DNA of 64,000 nt from Gilliamella sp. wkB308 (GTDB lineage: Bacteria > Pseudomonadota > Gammaproteobacteria > Enterobacterales > Orbaceae): contig NZ_LZGN01000022.1 in the NCBI RefSeq assembly GCF_001690185.1, positions 62,001 to 126,000 on the forward strand. The letters run 5' to 3'. Below are positions 40,734-53,154 of the stretch, piece by piece. Within the stretch, counting starts at the first letter, position 1. Each line of letters opens with the position of its first letter. The translations under genes and the position numbers were made by a program. Under the pieces are notes generated by a model. It saw only the letters and a program-made list of their open reading frames with translations, ran no database searches and was not told the origin of the DNA.

Positions 40734-41672
40734 ATGTCTAATTATCAATACCATACTTTATTGTTATTTTTGGGGATTGGCATATTTTTGATAATAGCTT
40801 CGTTAATTGGAATCCTGTTAAAACACCGAATTCAATCACCTAATAGCGTTATTGATAATTTAAATACTCGCATTAAAGCGTGGTGGGTTATGGTTGCTAT
40901 TTTAGGTATCGCTTTTTTATTAGGAAAATTAGCCGTTATTTTTTTATTTTTCGTGATATCGGGTTTAGCATTACGCGAGTTTCTTAATCTGACCAGCATT
41001 AGCCGAGATGATTATTATGTTTTAATATTTGCTTTTGGAATAGCGTTGCCAACGCAATATATTTTAGTCGCTGTTTCATGGTATGGTCTATTTAGCATAT
41101 TCATTCCAGTATACGGTTTTTTAATTCTATCGATTTTAGCCACAATTACCGGATCCTCATTTAAATTCTTAGACAGAACGGCCGAAGTACAATGGGGATT
41201 AGTCATCACCGTATATAATATATCTTGTGTGCCTGCCTTATTGTCACTCCAAATTGATAACTATCACGACCGAAATTTATTACTTATTGCTTTTTTGGTG
41301 TTAGTTGTTCAAATGTCAGATGTTTTGCAGTATGTCTTTGGTAAATTATTTGGTAAACATAAAATTAGCCCAAATCTATCACCATCCAAAACAGTGGAAG
41401 GATTTATTGGTGGTATAGTTACAGCCAGTTTTATTGGTAGTTGTCTGTTTTGGATTACGCCATTTAGTTTTATTCAAGCTGGTTTAATTTCACTCATGAT
41501 CACCTTGCTAGGATTTTTTGGCGGATTAGTTATGTCTGCCATAAAGCGTGATAGGGGGGTAAAAGATTGGGGTAACCTAATTGGCGGACATGGTGGTGTA
41601 CTTGATCGTTTCGATTCAATCTGTTTTGCAGCGCCTGTTTTCTTTCATGTAGTCAGATATTATTGGGCATAA
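40734..41672 (+). CDS. ynbB: Phosphatidate cytidylyltransferase-like (YnbB/CdsA family)
   Basis: 312 residues, about eight membrane spans. The CDP-diglyceride synthase signature is near the C terminus: SAIKRDRGVKDWGNLIGGHGGVLDRFDS. Upstream, SDVLQYVFGKLFGKHKISPNLSPSKTVEG (in pieces) is a second conserved block. GAGGAAATAG precedes the ATG. It would make CDP-diacylglycerol for the YnbA transferase. In E. coli this gene is second in the operon; here it is last. Confidence 0.9.
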   Translation: MSNYQYHTLLLFLGIGIFLIIASLIGILLKHRIQSPNSVIDNLNTRIKAWWVMVAILGIAFLLGKLAVIFLFFVISGLALREFLNLTSISRDDYYVLIFAFGIALPTQYILVAVSWYGLFSIFIPVYGFLILSILATITGSSFKFLDRTAEVQWGLVITVYNISCVPALLSLQIDNYHDRNLLLIAFLVLVVQMSDVLQYVFGKLFGKHKISPNLSPSKTVEGFIGGIVTASFIGSCLFWITPFSFIQAGLISLMITLLGFFGGLVMSAIKRDRGVKDWGNLIGGHGGVLDRFDSICFAAPVFFHVVRYYWA

Positions 41673-41808
41673 AATAGTATTAAGTTTAAATTAATAAAAA
41701 GCTTTGTATAAATTATAAAAATTTATATCTAAAAATGAGCAAAACAGATTATTTTATGATATAAATACTAGGTATTGTATTAACTTAAGATAGAAAGAAG
41801 GACTTAGT

Positions 41809-42072
41809 ATGTTAAAAGAGCAAATGGTAGTAAAAAATTCAACCGGTCTTCATGCGCGCCCTGTAACGGCATTAGTTAAATTAGCCGGTCGCTATAAATC
41901 ATCAATTGAGCTTGTTTATAACGACAAAGCAATTAAACTAAAAAGTATGATGGGGCTGCTAGGAGCAGGTGTAAAAGGTGGTTCAACTGTTGAAATCATC
42001 TGTGATGGAGAAGACGAGCAAGCTGCAATGGATGAAATCCGCGAATTATTTGCTACTGGTTTTGGTGAATAA
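41809..42072 (+). CDS. HPr-family phosphocarrier with Ser46-type motif
   Basis: 87 residues. His15 in GLHARPV is the PTS phosphorylation site. Ser46 lies in KSMMGLLGAG, which resembles the HPr kinase motif of Gram-positive HPr (KSIMG) rather than the KSLFKL of enteric HPr. The gene stands alone, without ptsI or crr. It may be a paralogue with a role outside the main PTS, or the species' only HPr; the window cannot tell. AAGAAGGA upstream supports the start. Confidence 0.9.
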   Translation: MLKEQMVVKNSTGLHARPVTALVKLAGRYKSSIELVYNDKAIKLKSMMGLLGAGVKGGSTVEIICDGEDEQAAMDEIRELFATGFGE

Positions 42073-42113
42073 TTGATAAATCTTTATCAAAACAGAATGT
42101 TATAAACATATCT

Positions 42114-42139
42114 ATTCCGTCGACTTAGGTCGACGGAAT
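42114..42139 (+). terminator. Terminator-like hairpin after HPr
   Basis: A perfect 11-bp stem ATTCCGTCGAC/GTCGACGGAAT with a 4-nt loop, followed by GGTTTT. The T run is short, but the hairpin is very stable and lies between convergent genes. Confidence 0.65.
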
Positions 42140-42196
42140 GGTTTTAAAAGGGCGAGAACTGAATACTTTTAAGTAGAACTATTTAAAAGAATTAAG

Positions 42197-43558
42197 CTAA
42201 TCTTTGATGATTGAATTTAATTCGTGTGGATCAATAGATGGCAATAATTTTGTAAAACCCTTAGTTAAATATATCAGATAGAAAAATCCAATAGCGAGCC
42301 AAATTAAACCAACTATCATGGCTGTCGCATCTAAACTAGTCCACAACCATAAAGAAAGTAAAACACCAATTGCCGGTAAAAGGCCATATTTGATGATTAA
42401 CGCGAATGTTTTGGTTTGACCTTCACCTAAATAGCTTTTAATTACACATAAATTGACAAAAGTAAATGCGACTAACGCCCCAAAGCTAATCATTGAAACA
42501 ACCAATGTTAAACTTAACACCAACGATAATAATGAAAAACATGCCACAAATATTATAGATAAATAAGGTGTTCTAAAACGAGGGTGAATACGATAAAAGA
42601 TCTGCTTTGGTAATACACCTTCACGACCCATTGCATAGAAGATTCGTGAAACACTGGTTTGTGCAGTCATTGCAGAGGCAAATACACCAGTTAAATAAGC
42701 CGCTTGGAAGAAGTTATACATAAACTCTCCACCTAACCGGCTAATATCGCCCACACGACGAACAACATCTAAACTTGCGGTATCTTTATTCTCTGCAAAA
42801 TCAGTCCAATTTGGATAGGCTAAATGAGCACAATAAGAAACGATTAAGAAGATACATCCAGCAATAAGGACAGTCCAGATAATTGCTCTTGGTAACGATT
42901 TTTGGGCATCATTCGATTCTTCTGCTAATGTCGCAATAGCATCAAACCCTAAAAAAGCCAGACATAATATTGCTGCACCAGAAAGTAATCCGCTAAAATC
43001 GCCAGCATTAACTAATAATGGTTTCATCATAGCATCAGGCGTTAAATTAACGTTTGTAAATGTCAAAAAGATAAATAAACCGATAAAAATCATTTGAATG
43101 ATGATCAAAGTGAAATTAACCGAGTTAATTAATTTGATTCCCAAATAATTGAGTAAACTTACGCCAATTAAAGATCCTAAAACAAATACGGGTGCAGGAA
43201 TCGCTGGAAACGCTTCGTTTAAATAAATACCTAAAACCAAATAATTTAAAATTGGTAAAAAAAGGTAATCTAAAATTTGAGCCCAACCAACCAAAAAACC
43301 GACTTTTCCACCAAAAGTACGTTGAACATACGAATAGGCTGAACCAGCAATTGGTAGCTTATTGGCCATGCGGCAATAGCTCAATGCTGTGAAAAAGATC
43401 ATTGCTAGAGTGATAATATAGGCTATAGGTAAGTGTCCATTACTTGTAACAGTGACTTCCCCATAAGTGGTAAAGATCCCCAAAGGAACCATATAAGCTA
43501 AACCAAATGCAATCAATGCAGGTGTGGTTAAAACTCGTTTCATTTTTATTGCGGACAT
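42197..43558 (-). CDS. APC-superfamily amino acid/polyamine permease (PuuP/PlaP-like)
   Basis: 453 residues with twelve predicted membrane spans. The N-terminal block TTPALIAFGLAYMVPLGIFTTYGEV and GSAYSYVQRTFGGKVGFLVGWAQILDYLF, in pieces, are typical of the putrescine-importer branch (PuuP, PlaP/YeeF). FLGFDAIATLAEES marks the sixth helix. Substrate is likely putrescine or a related amine or amino acid. Lone gene facing left with a long upstream gap. Exact substrate cannot be told. Confidence 0.87.
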   Translation of the reverse strand: MSAIKMKRVLTTPALIAFGLAYMVPLGIFTTYGEVTVTSNGHLPIAYIITLAMIFFTALSYCRMANKLPIAGSAYSYVQRTFGGKVGFLVGWAQILDYLFLPILNYLVLGIYLNEAFPAIPAPVFVLGSLIGVSLLNYLGIKLINSVNFTLIIIQMIFIGLFIFLTFTNVNLTPDAMMKPLLVNAGDFSGLLSGAAILCLAFLGFDAIATLAEESNDAQKSLPRAIIWTVLIAGCIFLIVSYCAHLAYPNWTDFAENKDTASLDVVRRVGDISRLGGEFMYNFFQAAYLTGVFASAMTAQTSVSRIFYAMGREGVLPKQIFYRIHPRFRTPYLSIIFVACFSLLSLVLSLTLVVSMISFGALVAFTFVNLCVIKSYLGEGQTKTFALIIKYGLLPAIGVLLSLWLWTSLDATAMIVGLIWLAIGFFYLIYLTKGFTKLLPSIDPHELNSIIKD

Positions 43559-44225
43559 GACTAACTTTGCTCCTCTGTCCCAAAAAACAATAAAAAACTA
43601 CTAAGTATAGTTTTGCCTTTTTACCCGCTAAAAGCGGCAGGGAATTCTCCCATATTATTATAATTATGCAAGTTAATTTTTATTATATTGACATTAAATT
43701 ATGCAAATTTTGAATTAGATCATTCAATATGAATTATTTCTAAACAAATCTTAATAAAAATTGATTATTTAAACTCATAGGCGTGACCTATATTTATGTT
43801 CAGCGTTCTATTATAGATAAGCATAGAAGGATAAAAAATTGAAAAAGCCAAGGTAATTTGTTCATAAAATATATTGTATTTTAAATTGGAGAAAAAAGAG
43901 ATTATTGTGGATTTGATATAAAGTAGTGAAAAAATATTTATAGGAAAATTATTCTTTAAAGCTTTTCTAATAACAGTAATATTTTGGATGAATGTTTTAA
44001 AATGTAAGAAAATTTGAATAAAAAGTAATTTTGATTTTCCTTGTTACAGATATGCAACCAAAGCATTTACCATTATTCTTACTTTCAGTACTGATTGCTA
44101 ATGTATATAGTAATTATTAAAACTAACAAGAAACTAATTATCCGTTCTAGGTGGGGGGAACAGCTTGCTTATTTGCTAACGTACCTATTATTCATATAAA
44201 CGATAAAGACGTAATGACTAAACAA
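43559..44225. other. Long AT-rich intergenic region
   Basis: No convincing gene, tRNA or repeat array found in roughly 670 bp. Features seen: short inverted repeats CGCTAAAAGCG near 43627 and GGGAATTCTCCC near 43639, and otherwise A/T-rich sequence. It holds the promoter of the leftward permease. A small RNA could be present but nothing supports one. Confidence 0.4.
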
Positions 44226-44251
44226 AAATAAAGCCAACGGTTAGGTTGGCT
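44226..44251 (-). terminator. Terminator of the amidohydrolase gene
   Basis: On the minus strand, AGCCAAC/GTTGGCT with a 6-nt loop is followed by TTATTTTT. It lies about 30 bp after the stop codon. Confidence 0.8.
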
Positions 44252-44282
44252 CTATTTTTCAAACTATCTAAAGCTATAGTTT

Positions 44283-45968
44283 TTACGAGTCTTGTTGATA
44301 AACTGTTTTACCACCGACAATAGTCGTTAACACTTTCACATTTTGCATATCGGTTGCTGGAATGGTAAATGGATTGCGATCTAGAATGATCAAATCAGCA
44401 AATTTACCTTTTTCAATTGAGCCAATATACTCATCTTGTTTTAGCACATAAGCAGCACCAATGGTTGCGCAGCGTAAGACTTCGGTCGCAGTTAAATTAC
44501 GATCACTATTTAAACGTGGGTGCTGTGCATCAATTTGTCGGGTCATGGCTATTTGAAAATCATACCATTCATTCAATGGATCAATTGGCCAATCGCTACC
44601 AAAGGCGCAGTTGACACTTGCATCGATATATTGCCCGTGGGCTTCTAAACCGTTATAGCGCTTTTCGCCGAATAGTGTTTGGTATTGTTCAACCATGGCG
44701 TCGCTACAGCCAGCCCATTGGAATGAAAACACTACACAAGCATTTAATTGCTTATACCTTACGTATTGATGTGCTGCACTAAGTTCATTGTGCGCCGTGC
44801 TAGGGCGGATATCGGCATCCGGTAATGCTTGGCGCATTTTTTCGATTGCATTAAGCACCACTTCAATGGCACCTTCACCAACAGTATGCATATGAGGGTG
44901 AAAACCGGCACGAGAGGACTCTAAAATTAAAGCATTTAGCATCTCAGTTGAATAGTACAAATCACCATAACGATCTTTTTCATCTTCAAGTTGATAAGGT
45001 TGTAATAGTCTTGCTGTCATTAATGGTGCTTGCATTACCCCGTCTACAAACAGTTTAGTGTGTGAAATTTTAATACCGGGCTTAGGCTGCCAATTTTTAT
45101 CATCATAACGGCTTGCAAACTGTTTAACTTTTTCGAGTAATGCCGGAATAGCTTCAATGGATGTCACATCATCTGGCGGTAACTCTCTTGCACCAAATAA
45201 CCGAATGGTAAGTTGATCTTGCTGTTGCAACTTTAAAAAGGCATCGGCTTGCGTTTCGGTTATTCGAGCGTCCATAACCGCTGTTACACCTTGTTTGTTT
45301 AATTCGGCTTGTGCTAATTTAGCAATATGTGCGGCTTGTTCTTCCGTCAGTTTCGATATACTGTCAAAAGCTCGCATAGCTGGTGCATCTTCTAAAATGC
45401 CGTTAAGTTCACCGTCTTGTGTTCTGCCAATTTTTCCATCTGTCGGTTCAGGTGTGTTTCTATCCAAACCAAATTTTTGCAACGCAATACTATTAGCAAC
45501 TAACGTATGACAATCGTTAGAAAAAAGGATTACGGGTCGCTGAGTATTGAGTTTATCCAGATCGAAGCGGGTAATATCGGTACCGATTGGTAACACTTCT
45601 TGCCTTAACCAGCCTCGAACTTGTAACCATTGTGTGTTATTATTTTGACTGTCTTTATCCAAGTGTTTTTGAATAATTGCTAAAGTATCGTCAACGGTCA
45701 AACTTTGATAATTCAAATTACACGAGGTCAATTGCATGCCACCCCAAAAAGTATGAAGGTGTGAATCGATTATTCCCGGCATCATCGTTTTACCATGAAG
45801 ATCGTAAATTGCTGTATCATTATCAACATAGTGATGGCTATTTATTTCATCTGTGGAGCCTGTCGCTATTATGTACCCATTTTTGATTGCTATCGCTTCA
45901 CAAACTGTATCTTTTTTATCTGCTGTATAAATATAGCCATTAATATAAATAACATCAGCTTTAACCAT
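44283..45968 (-). CDS. YtcJ-like amidohydrolase (amidohydrolase 3 family)
   Basis: 561 residues. Metal-binding motif DSHLHTFWGG near residue 68. HMHTVGEGA near 350 and GSDWPID near 460 complete the metal site. A C-terminal KGKFADLIILDRNPF segment forms the beta-sandwich typical of metal-dependent hydrolases such as YtcJ. It is cytoplasmic (no signal peptide). The substrate is unknown. A single-gene unit divergent from matP. Confidence 0.88.
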   Translation of the reverse strand: MVKADVIYINGYIYTADKKDTVCEAIAIKNGYIIATGSTDEINSHHYVDNDTAIYDLHGKTMMPGIIDSHLHTFWGGMQLTSCNLNYQSLTVDDTLAIIQKHLDKDSQNNNTQWLQVRGWLRQEVLPIGTDITRFDLDKLNTQRPVILFSNDCHTLVANSIALQKFGLDRNTPEPTDGKIGRTQDGELNGILEDAPAMRAFDSISKLTEEQAAHIAKLAQAELNKQGVTAVMDARITETQADAFLKLQQQDQLTIRLFGARELPPDDVTSIEAIPALLEKVKQFASRYDDKNWQPKPGIKISHTKLFVDGVMQAPLMTARLLQPYQLEDEKDRYGDLYYSTEMLNALILESSRAGFHPHMHTVGEGAIEVVLNAIEKMRQALPDADIRPSTAHNELSAAHQYVRYKQLNACVVFSFQWAGCSDAMVEQYQTLFGEKRYNGLEAHGQYIDASVNCAFGSDWPIDPLNEWYDFQIAMTRQIDAQHPRLNSDRNLTATEVLRCATIGAAYVLKQDEYIGSIEKGKFADLIILDRNPFTIPATDMQNVKVLTTIVGGKTVYQQDS

Positions 45969-46116
45969 TATTTTTGATTCCTTAAATAAAGAACGATATA
46001 AAAGGTGAACGATACCAGATTTATAAAAAATTTGTCAAATGCAATAATTTTCTTTATTGTGTAAAACGATTATGCTACATATAATCTCTATAGTTACAGC
46101 GTCACAAGGTGAACAA

Positions 46117-46581
46117 ATGAAATATCAACAACTCGAAAACCTTGAATGTGGTTGGAAGTGGCACTATTTAGTAAAAAAACATCTAGGGGGCGAGCCAATA
46201 ACTCGCTATATTGAAAAAAGTGCTGCTCAACATGCCGTAAATGAATTATTACTGTTAGAACATAATCCAACAAGCGTTGTTGATTGGATAAAATCGCATT
46301 TGAATCCCGATTTAGATAATCGCATGAAGCAGACTATACGGGCAAAACGAAAACGACATTTTAACGCAGAACAACAATATACACGGAAGAAGTCCATCGA
46401 TTTGGAATTTTTAGTTTGGCAACGCTTAGCGAATTTAGCTAAACGCCGTGGTTGTACGTTGTCACAAACCATTACGCAACTAATTGAAGATGCTGAGCAA
46501 AAAGAACAATATGCGACAAAAGTATCAACAATTAAAGATGATTTACTGTCACTTCTTGATGTGAAGCGTAACAGTAAATAA
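46117..46581 (+). CDS. matP: Macrodomain Ter protein MatP
   Basis: 154 residues from the ATG at 46117. It starts with the conserved [10 protein letters not shown] and [11 protein letters not shown], continues [29 protein letters not shown] in pieces and has a ribbon-helix-helix [29 protein letters not shown]. MatP binds matS sites and condenses the replication terminus, linking it to the divisome through ZapB. Its presence supports a gammaproteobacterium with a Ter macrodomain. It is followed after 29 bp by topA, so co-transcription is possible. Confidence 0.97.
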   Translation: MKYQQLENLECGWKWHYLVKKHLGGEPITRYIEKSAAQHAVNELLLLEHNPTSVVDWIKSHLNPDLDNRMKQTIRAKRKRHFNAEQQYTRKKSIDLEFLVWQRLANLAKRRGCTLSQTITQLIEDAEQKEQYATKVSTIKDDLLSLLDVKRNSK

Positions 46582-46610
46582 CACAAACTACAGGATAAAT
46601 AGGTTTAATT

Positions 46611-49211
46611 ATGGGAAAATCCCTTGTTATTGTGGAATCACCAGCTAAAGCAAAAACAATTAATAAATATCTTGGCAAAGAGTATATTGTAAAATCAAGT
46701 GTGGGGCATATTCGAGATTTACCCGTTAGTGGTAGTAGCCAACGCGCTGAGAAAACGACCAAAGATAAAGCCGAGAAGAAAGTAAAACGCTCAGAAAAAG
46801 AAGCGTTAGTCAGTCGCATGAGCGTGGATCCTTACCATGGTTGGAAAGCACATTATGAGATTCTACCCGGTAAGGAACGTGTTGTATCAGAACTTAAAAA
46901 ATTGGCTAAAGATGCCGATATGATTTACCTCGCAACCGACTTGGATAGAGAAGGGGAAGCTATCGCCTGGCATTTAAAAGATGTGATTGGTGGCGATGAC
47001 AATAAGTACCGCCGTGTGGTATTTAACGAAATTACGAAAACAGCCATTAAAAATGCATTTAATAAACCATCTATGTTAGATATGGATCGGGTTAATGCTC
47101 AGCAGGCTCGTCGCTTTATGGATCGGGTTGTGGGCTTTATGCTTTCGCCATTACTTTGGAAAAAAGTGGCTCGAGGTTTATCAGCAGGGCGTGTTCAATC
47201 GGTTGCTGTTAGACTTGTCGTTGAACGTGAGCGTGAAATTCATGCCTTTATTCCCGAAGAGTATTGGGATCTGTATGCTGATTTAATGACACAGAATAAA
47301 GCGCAATTAACGTTACAAGTGACACATTATAAAAATGAAGCATTTGAGCCAAAAGATAAAGTTGCGATCGATATTGCATTGGCTGAACTTAATAAAAGCC
47401 AGTATCAAGTTACCAATATTGAAGAAAAACCAACCAAAAGCAATCCGACAGCACCCTTTATTACGTCTACTTTGCAACAAGCAGCGAGTACCCGTTTAGG
47501 ATTTGGTGTTAAAAAGACGATGATGTTAGCTCAGCGTCTTTATGAAGCGGGTTACATCACCTATATGCGTACGGATTCAACCAATTTAAGTCAAGATGCA
47601 TTGACTATGGTGCGTGATTATATTGGTCAGAATTTTGGGGATAAATACCTGCCAAAATCTGCCAATGTTTACAGCAGTAAAAAGAATTCGCAAGAAGCGC
47701 ATGAAGCCATTCGTCCATCCGATGTAACAATACTGGCTGATAAGCTTAGTGATGTTGACGCTGATGCGTGCAAACTATATCAGCTAATTTGGCGACAGTT
47801 CGTTGCTTGTCAAATGACCGCTGCCGAATACAATTCCACCACAATCACCGTAAAAGCGGGAGATTTTATTTTAAAAGCGAAGGGGCGTACATTACGTTTT
47901 GATGGTTGGACAAAAGTGCAACCTCAATTATCAAAAAACAGTGACGATAAAATTTTACCGGCGGTTAATGTTAATGACAAATTGGATTTGATCAGCTTAA
48001 ATCCGAATCAACACTTTACTAAACCACCTGCACGTTATAATGAAGCGTCATTAGTAAAAGAGCTTGAAAAGCGTGAAATAGGACGACCATCAACTTATGC
48101 AACGATCATTTCAACTATTCAAGATCGGGGCTATGTACGTTTAGATAATCGTCGTTTTTATGCTGAAAAAATCGGTGAAATCGTTACAGATCGCTTAAAT
48201 GAGAATTTTAATGATCTTATGAGCTATGATTTCACGGCACGTATGGAAGATGCGCTGGATGAAATTGCCAATAAAAAACAAGAATGGCGAGAAGTACTCG
48301 ATCAGTTTTTTAGTGATTTTAGTAAACATCTGGAAATTGCTGAACAAACGCCAGACAAAGGCGGAATGCAATTAAATCCTTTAGTCTTAACGCCAGAAAT
48401 AACCTGTCCAAATTGTGGACGTGAAATGGGCATTAAAACGGCTGGAACGGGTGTGTTCCTTGCTTGTTCCGGTTATGCATTACCGCCTAAAGAGCGTTGT
48501 AAGCAAACAATTAACTTAATCCCTGAACATGAAACACTAAATATTTTAGAAGAGTCAGAAACAGCCGAAACTGATGCGTTAAGAGCTCGTAAACGTTGTC
48601 CTAAATGTCACACGGCAATGGATAGTTATCTGCTTGATAATGAGCGAAAACTACATATTTGTGGTAATAATCCAATTTGTGATGGATCGCTTGTTGAAAA
48701 AGGTAACTTCAAAGTCAAAAGCTATGAAGGCCCTATTATTGAATGTGAAAAATGTGGATCTGAAATGCATCTCAAATCAGGACGTTTTGGTCTATACATG
48801 GGATGTACCAATCCAGATTGTAAAAATACGCGTAAGATCTTAAAAAATGGTGATGTTGCACCACCAAAAGAAGATCCGGTCGATTTACCTGAACTTAAAT
48901 GTACTAAGTCAGATGCACACTTTGTACTACGTGATGGCGCATCGGGAATCTTTCTTGCTGCGCACAACTTCCCAAAATCAAGGGAAACACGTGCACCATT
49001 AATTGAAGAGTTACAGCGTTTTAAAGATCGTTTACCGGAAAAATTTATATATTTAACAGAAGCACCAAGTAAAGATCCAGATGGTAATCCATCAATTGTG
49101 CGTTTTAGTCGTAAAAGCAAACAGCAATATGTCACATCAGAAGTAAATGGCAAATCGACTGGATGGGTAATGCAATACGTCGACGGCAAATGGATCAATA
49201 GTAAAAAATAG
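46611..49211 (+). CDS. topA: DNA topoisomerase I (omega protein)
   Basis: 866 residues, the size of the E. coli enzyme (865). TOPRIM motif [12 protein letters not shown] at the start and [16 protein letters not shown] with acidic metal ligands. The active-site tyrosine lies in [10 protein letters not shown] near 320. C-terminal zinc ribbons are intact: [18 protein letters not shown] and CEKCGSEMH. It relaxes negative supercoils by type IA strand passage. The topA-cysB order is conserved with enterobacteria. A CCTGAAT/ATTCAGG hairpin after the stop may end the transcript. Confidence 0.98.
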   Translation: MGKSLVIVESPAKAKTINKYLGKEYIVKSSVGHIRDLPVSGSSQRAEKTTKDKAEKKVKRSEKEALVSRMSVDPYHGWKAHYEILPGKERVVSELKKLAKDADMIYLATDLDREGEAIAWHLKDVIGGDDNKYRRVVFNEITKTAIKNAFNKPSMLDMDRVNAQQARRFMDRVVGFMLSPLLWKKVARGLSAGRVQSVAVRLVVEREREIHAFIPEEYWDLYADLMTQNKAQLTLQVTHYKNEAFEPKDKVAIDIALAELNKSQYQVTNIEEKPTKSNPTAPFITSTLQQAASTRLGFGVKKTMMLAQRLYEAGYITYMRTDSTNLSQDALTMVRDYIGQNFGDKYLPKSANVYSSKKNSQEAHEAIRPSDVTILADKLSDVDADACKLYQLIWRQFVACQMTAAEYNSTTITVKAGDFILKAKGRTLRFDGWTKVQPQLSKNSDDKILPAVNVNDKLDLISLNPNQHFTKPPARYNEASLVKELEKREIGRPSTYATIISTIQDRGYVRLDNRRFYAEKIGEIVTDRLNENFNDLMSYDFTARMEDALDEIANKKQEWREVLDQFFSDFSKHLEIAEQTPDKGGMQLNPLVLTPEITCPNCGREMGIKTAGTGVFLACSGYALPPKERCKQTINLIPEHETLNILEESETAETDALRARKRCPKCHTAMDSYLLDNERKLHICGNNPICDGSLVEKGNFKVKSYEGPIIECEKCGSEMHLKSGRFGLYMGCTNPDCKNTRKILKNGDVAPPKEDPVDLPELKCTKSDAHFVLRDGASGIFLAAHNFPKSRETRAPLIEELQRFKDRLPEKFIYLTEAPSKDPDGNPSIVRFSRKSKQQYVTSEVNGKSTGWVMQYVDGKWINSKK

Positions 49212-49379
49212 GTAAGAACGCCTGAATAATTGTTAATATCATTCAGGTTAAGTATACGTTTTAGTATAAAGTCGTGGGTTTGTTTGTGCTAAAGTGTGAA
49301 AGGAATTACCTTATAATTTCCCTCTTTTTAATACGTATTAATCAAGAGGGAAGTGTATAGAGTTAAAGGAGCCTTTGTC

Positions 49380-50351
49380 ATGAAATTGCAACAATTACGT
49401 TATATTGTCGAAGTGGTAAACAACGATCTCAATGTTTCGCTAACGTCCGAAAAACTTTATACATCGCAGCCTGGTATAAGCAAACAGATTAAATTATTAG
49501 AGGATGAATTAGGCGTACAAATTTTTACCCGTGTAGGAAAACATCTTTCAGAAGTGACACCGGTAGGCGAAAAAATCATTGCATTAGCTAAAGAAATCCT
49601 CAATAAATCAAAAGATATCAAAATCATTGCTAAAGAGTTCAGTCAGCCAAATCAAGGTTCTTTAACCATCACAACAACCTATACGCAAGCCCGTTACACC
49701 TTGCCAGTTGTCATCCAAAAGTTCATGCAACAATATCCGCATATTATTTTGCACATGGAGCAAGGATCGTCTCAACAATGTCTATTGCAAGCGCAAACCG
49801 GTCAAGCTGATTTTGCGATAATTACCGATCTTTCGCAGTTAAGTGATGATATGATCGCTTTACCTTGCTACCATTGGAATCAAGCTGTGATTGTCATGAA
49901 GGATCATCCTTTGGCTAAAAGTAATATGATTTCAATTGAAGAGTTATCAAAATATCCTTTAGTCAGCTATGATTTTTCTAATGATGGATCAGATTTAAAT
50001 CAAGCATTTATTAATGCCAAACAATTACCCAATATTGTATTTAGCACAACCGATGCGGATTTGATAAAAACTTATGTTAAATTGGGTGTTGGGGTTGGCA
50101 TTGTGGCGAAAATGGCAGTCAATGAAAACATCGATAGCGATTTTGTCGTGCTTAATGCTGGTCATATATTTCCTTATAGTACAACTTATATTGCCTTTGC
50201 TCGGTCACTCTTTTTACGTAGCTATATGTACGATTTCATCAGTCAATTTTCACCCCATTTAAATAGACAAACGGTTGATAGACTGATTCTTTGTGATAAC
50301 AATGTTGAAGTACAAGCGATGTTTAATGGTGTGAAATTGCCAATTTGTTAG
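49380..50351 (+). CDS. cysB: LysR-type regulator CysB
   Basis: 323 residues (E. coli CysB 324) from the ATG at 49380 with AAGGAGC upstream. The N-terminal winged HTH begins MKLQQLRYIVEVVN and includes LYTSQPGISKQIKLLEDELGVQIF, in pieces; a periplasmic-binding-like sensor domain follows (TTTYTQARYTLP, HMEQGSSQQ). CysB activates sulfate assimilation and cysteine genes in response to N-acetylserine. Adjacency to topA supports the call over the paralogue Cbl. Confidence 0.95.
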   Translation: MKLQQLRYIVEVVNNDLNVSLTSEKLYTSQPGISKQIKLLEDELGVQIFTRVGKHLSEVTPVGEKIIALAKEILNKSKDIKIIAKEFSQPNQGSLTITTTYTQARYTLPVVIQKFMQQYPHIILHMEQGSSQQCLLQAQTGQADFAIITDLSQLSDDMIALPCYHWNQAVIVMKDHPLAKSNMISIEELSKYPLVSYDFSNDGSDLNQAFINAKQLPNIVFSTTDADLIKTYVKLGVGVGIVAKMAVNENIDSDFVVLNAGHIFPYSTTYIAFARSLFLRSYMYDFISQFSPHLNRQTVDRLILCDNNVEVQAMFNGVKLPIC

Positions 50352-50399
50352 GTCATTGATGGCTGACATTCGGTAAATTATTTCGAATAAATATTGAGT

Positions 50400-50422
50400 A
50401 AAGTGCGAGGTTTTCGCACTTT
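50400..50422. terminator. Bidirectional terminator between cysB and hisI
   Basis: AAAGTGCG/CGCACTTT stem with a 7-nt loop, flanked by A-rich and T-rich bases. It lies between converging genes and can serve both. Confidence 0.75.
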
Positions 50423-50433
50423 ATTGTATCGTT

Positions 50434-51053
50434 TTATTTGTGTCTGGCTTTTAATATACCGATAACATCTTGAAGGGACAGGTTTTGATCTTGCAATAAA
50501 ACTAACAAATGATAGATTAGATCCGCTGATTCATTTTTAAGTTCTTCTCGGTCATGTACGGTGGCAGCCAGCGCAGTTTCAACGCCTTCTTCGCCCACTT
50601 TTTGTGCTATACGTTTTGTGCCATCATGATAAAGTTTTGCGGTATACGATGACTGAGGATCGGCATTTTTACGTGCAGCAAGCAACTGTTCTAATTGATA
50701 TAAAAACCCCCATTCCGTTTTTGCCTTAGCAAAGCAACTGTTGCTACCTGTATGACACGTAGCGCCAATTGGATCCACTAAAATCAGCAGGGTATCATTA
50801 TCACAATCGGTTGAAATGCTTTTTACATTTAAAAAATGTCCTGAGGTTTCACCTTTCGTCCATAGTCGATTTTTAGTTCGTGAATAGAAGGTTACTTTAC
50901 CACTAGTTTGGGTTTGTTTAAGGGCTTCTGGCGTCATGTAGCCAAGCATTAATACATCACCTGAAACATAGTGTTGAATAATAACAGGCATTAAGTTATT
51001 TACTTTTTGCCAATCAAGCTGACTCGCGTCTAATTGGTTGTCTGAATTGGAAA

Positions 51054-51060
<7 letters not shown>
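50434..51060 (-). CDS. hisI: Bifunctional PRA-CH/PRA-PH (HisIE)
   Basis: 208 residues. The N-terminal PRA cyclohydrolase domain carries [22 protein letters not shown] (in pieces), DCDNDTLLI and a Zn-binding [12 protein letters not shown]. The C-terminal PRA-PP pyrophosphohydrolase domain has [10 protein letters not shown] and [13 protein letters not shown]. It catalyses steps two and three of histidine biosynthesis. Last gene of the operon, overlapping hisF by 7 bp, as in E. coli. Confidence 0.97.

Positions 51061-53153
<2,093 letters not shown>

Positions 53154-53154
<1 letters not shown>

Noticed and set aside
43635-43660. GGGAATTCTCCC palindrome upstream of the permease
   Set aside because: Single occurrence, short, and no second copy found nearby. 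Not enough to call an operator.
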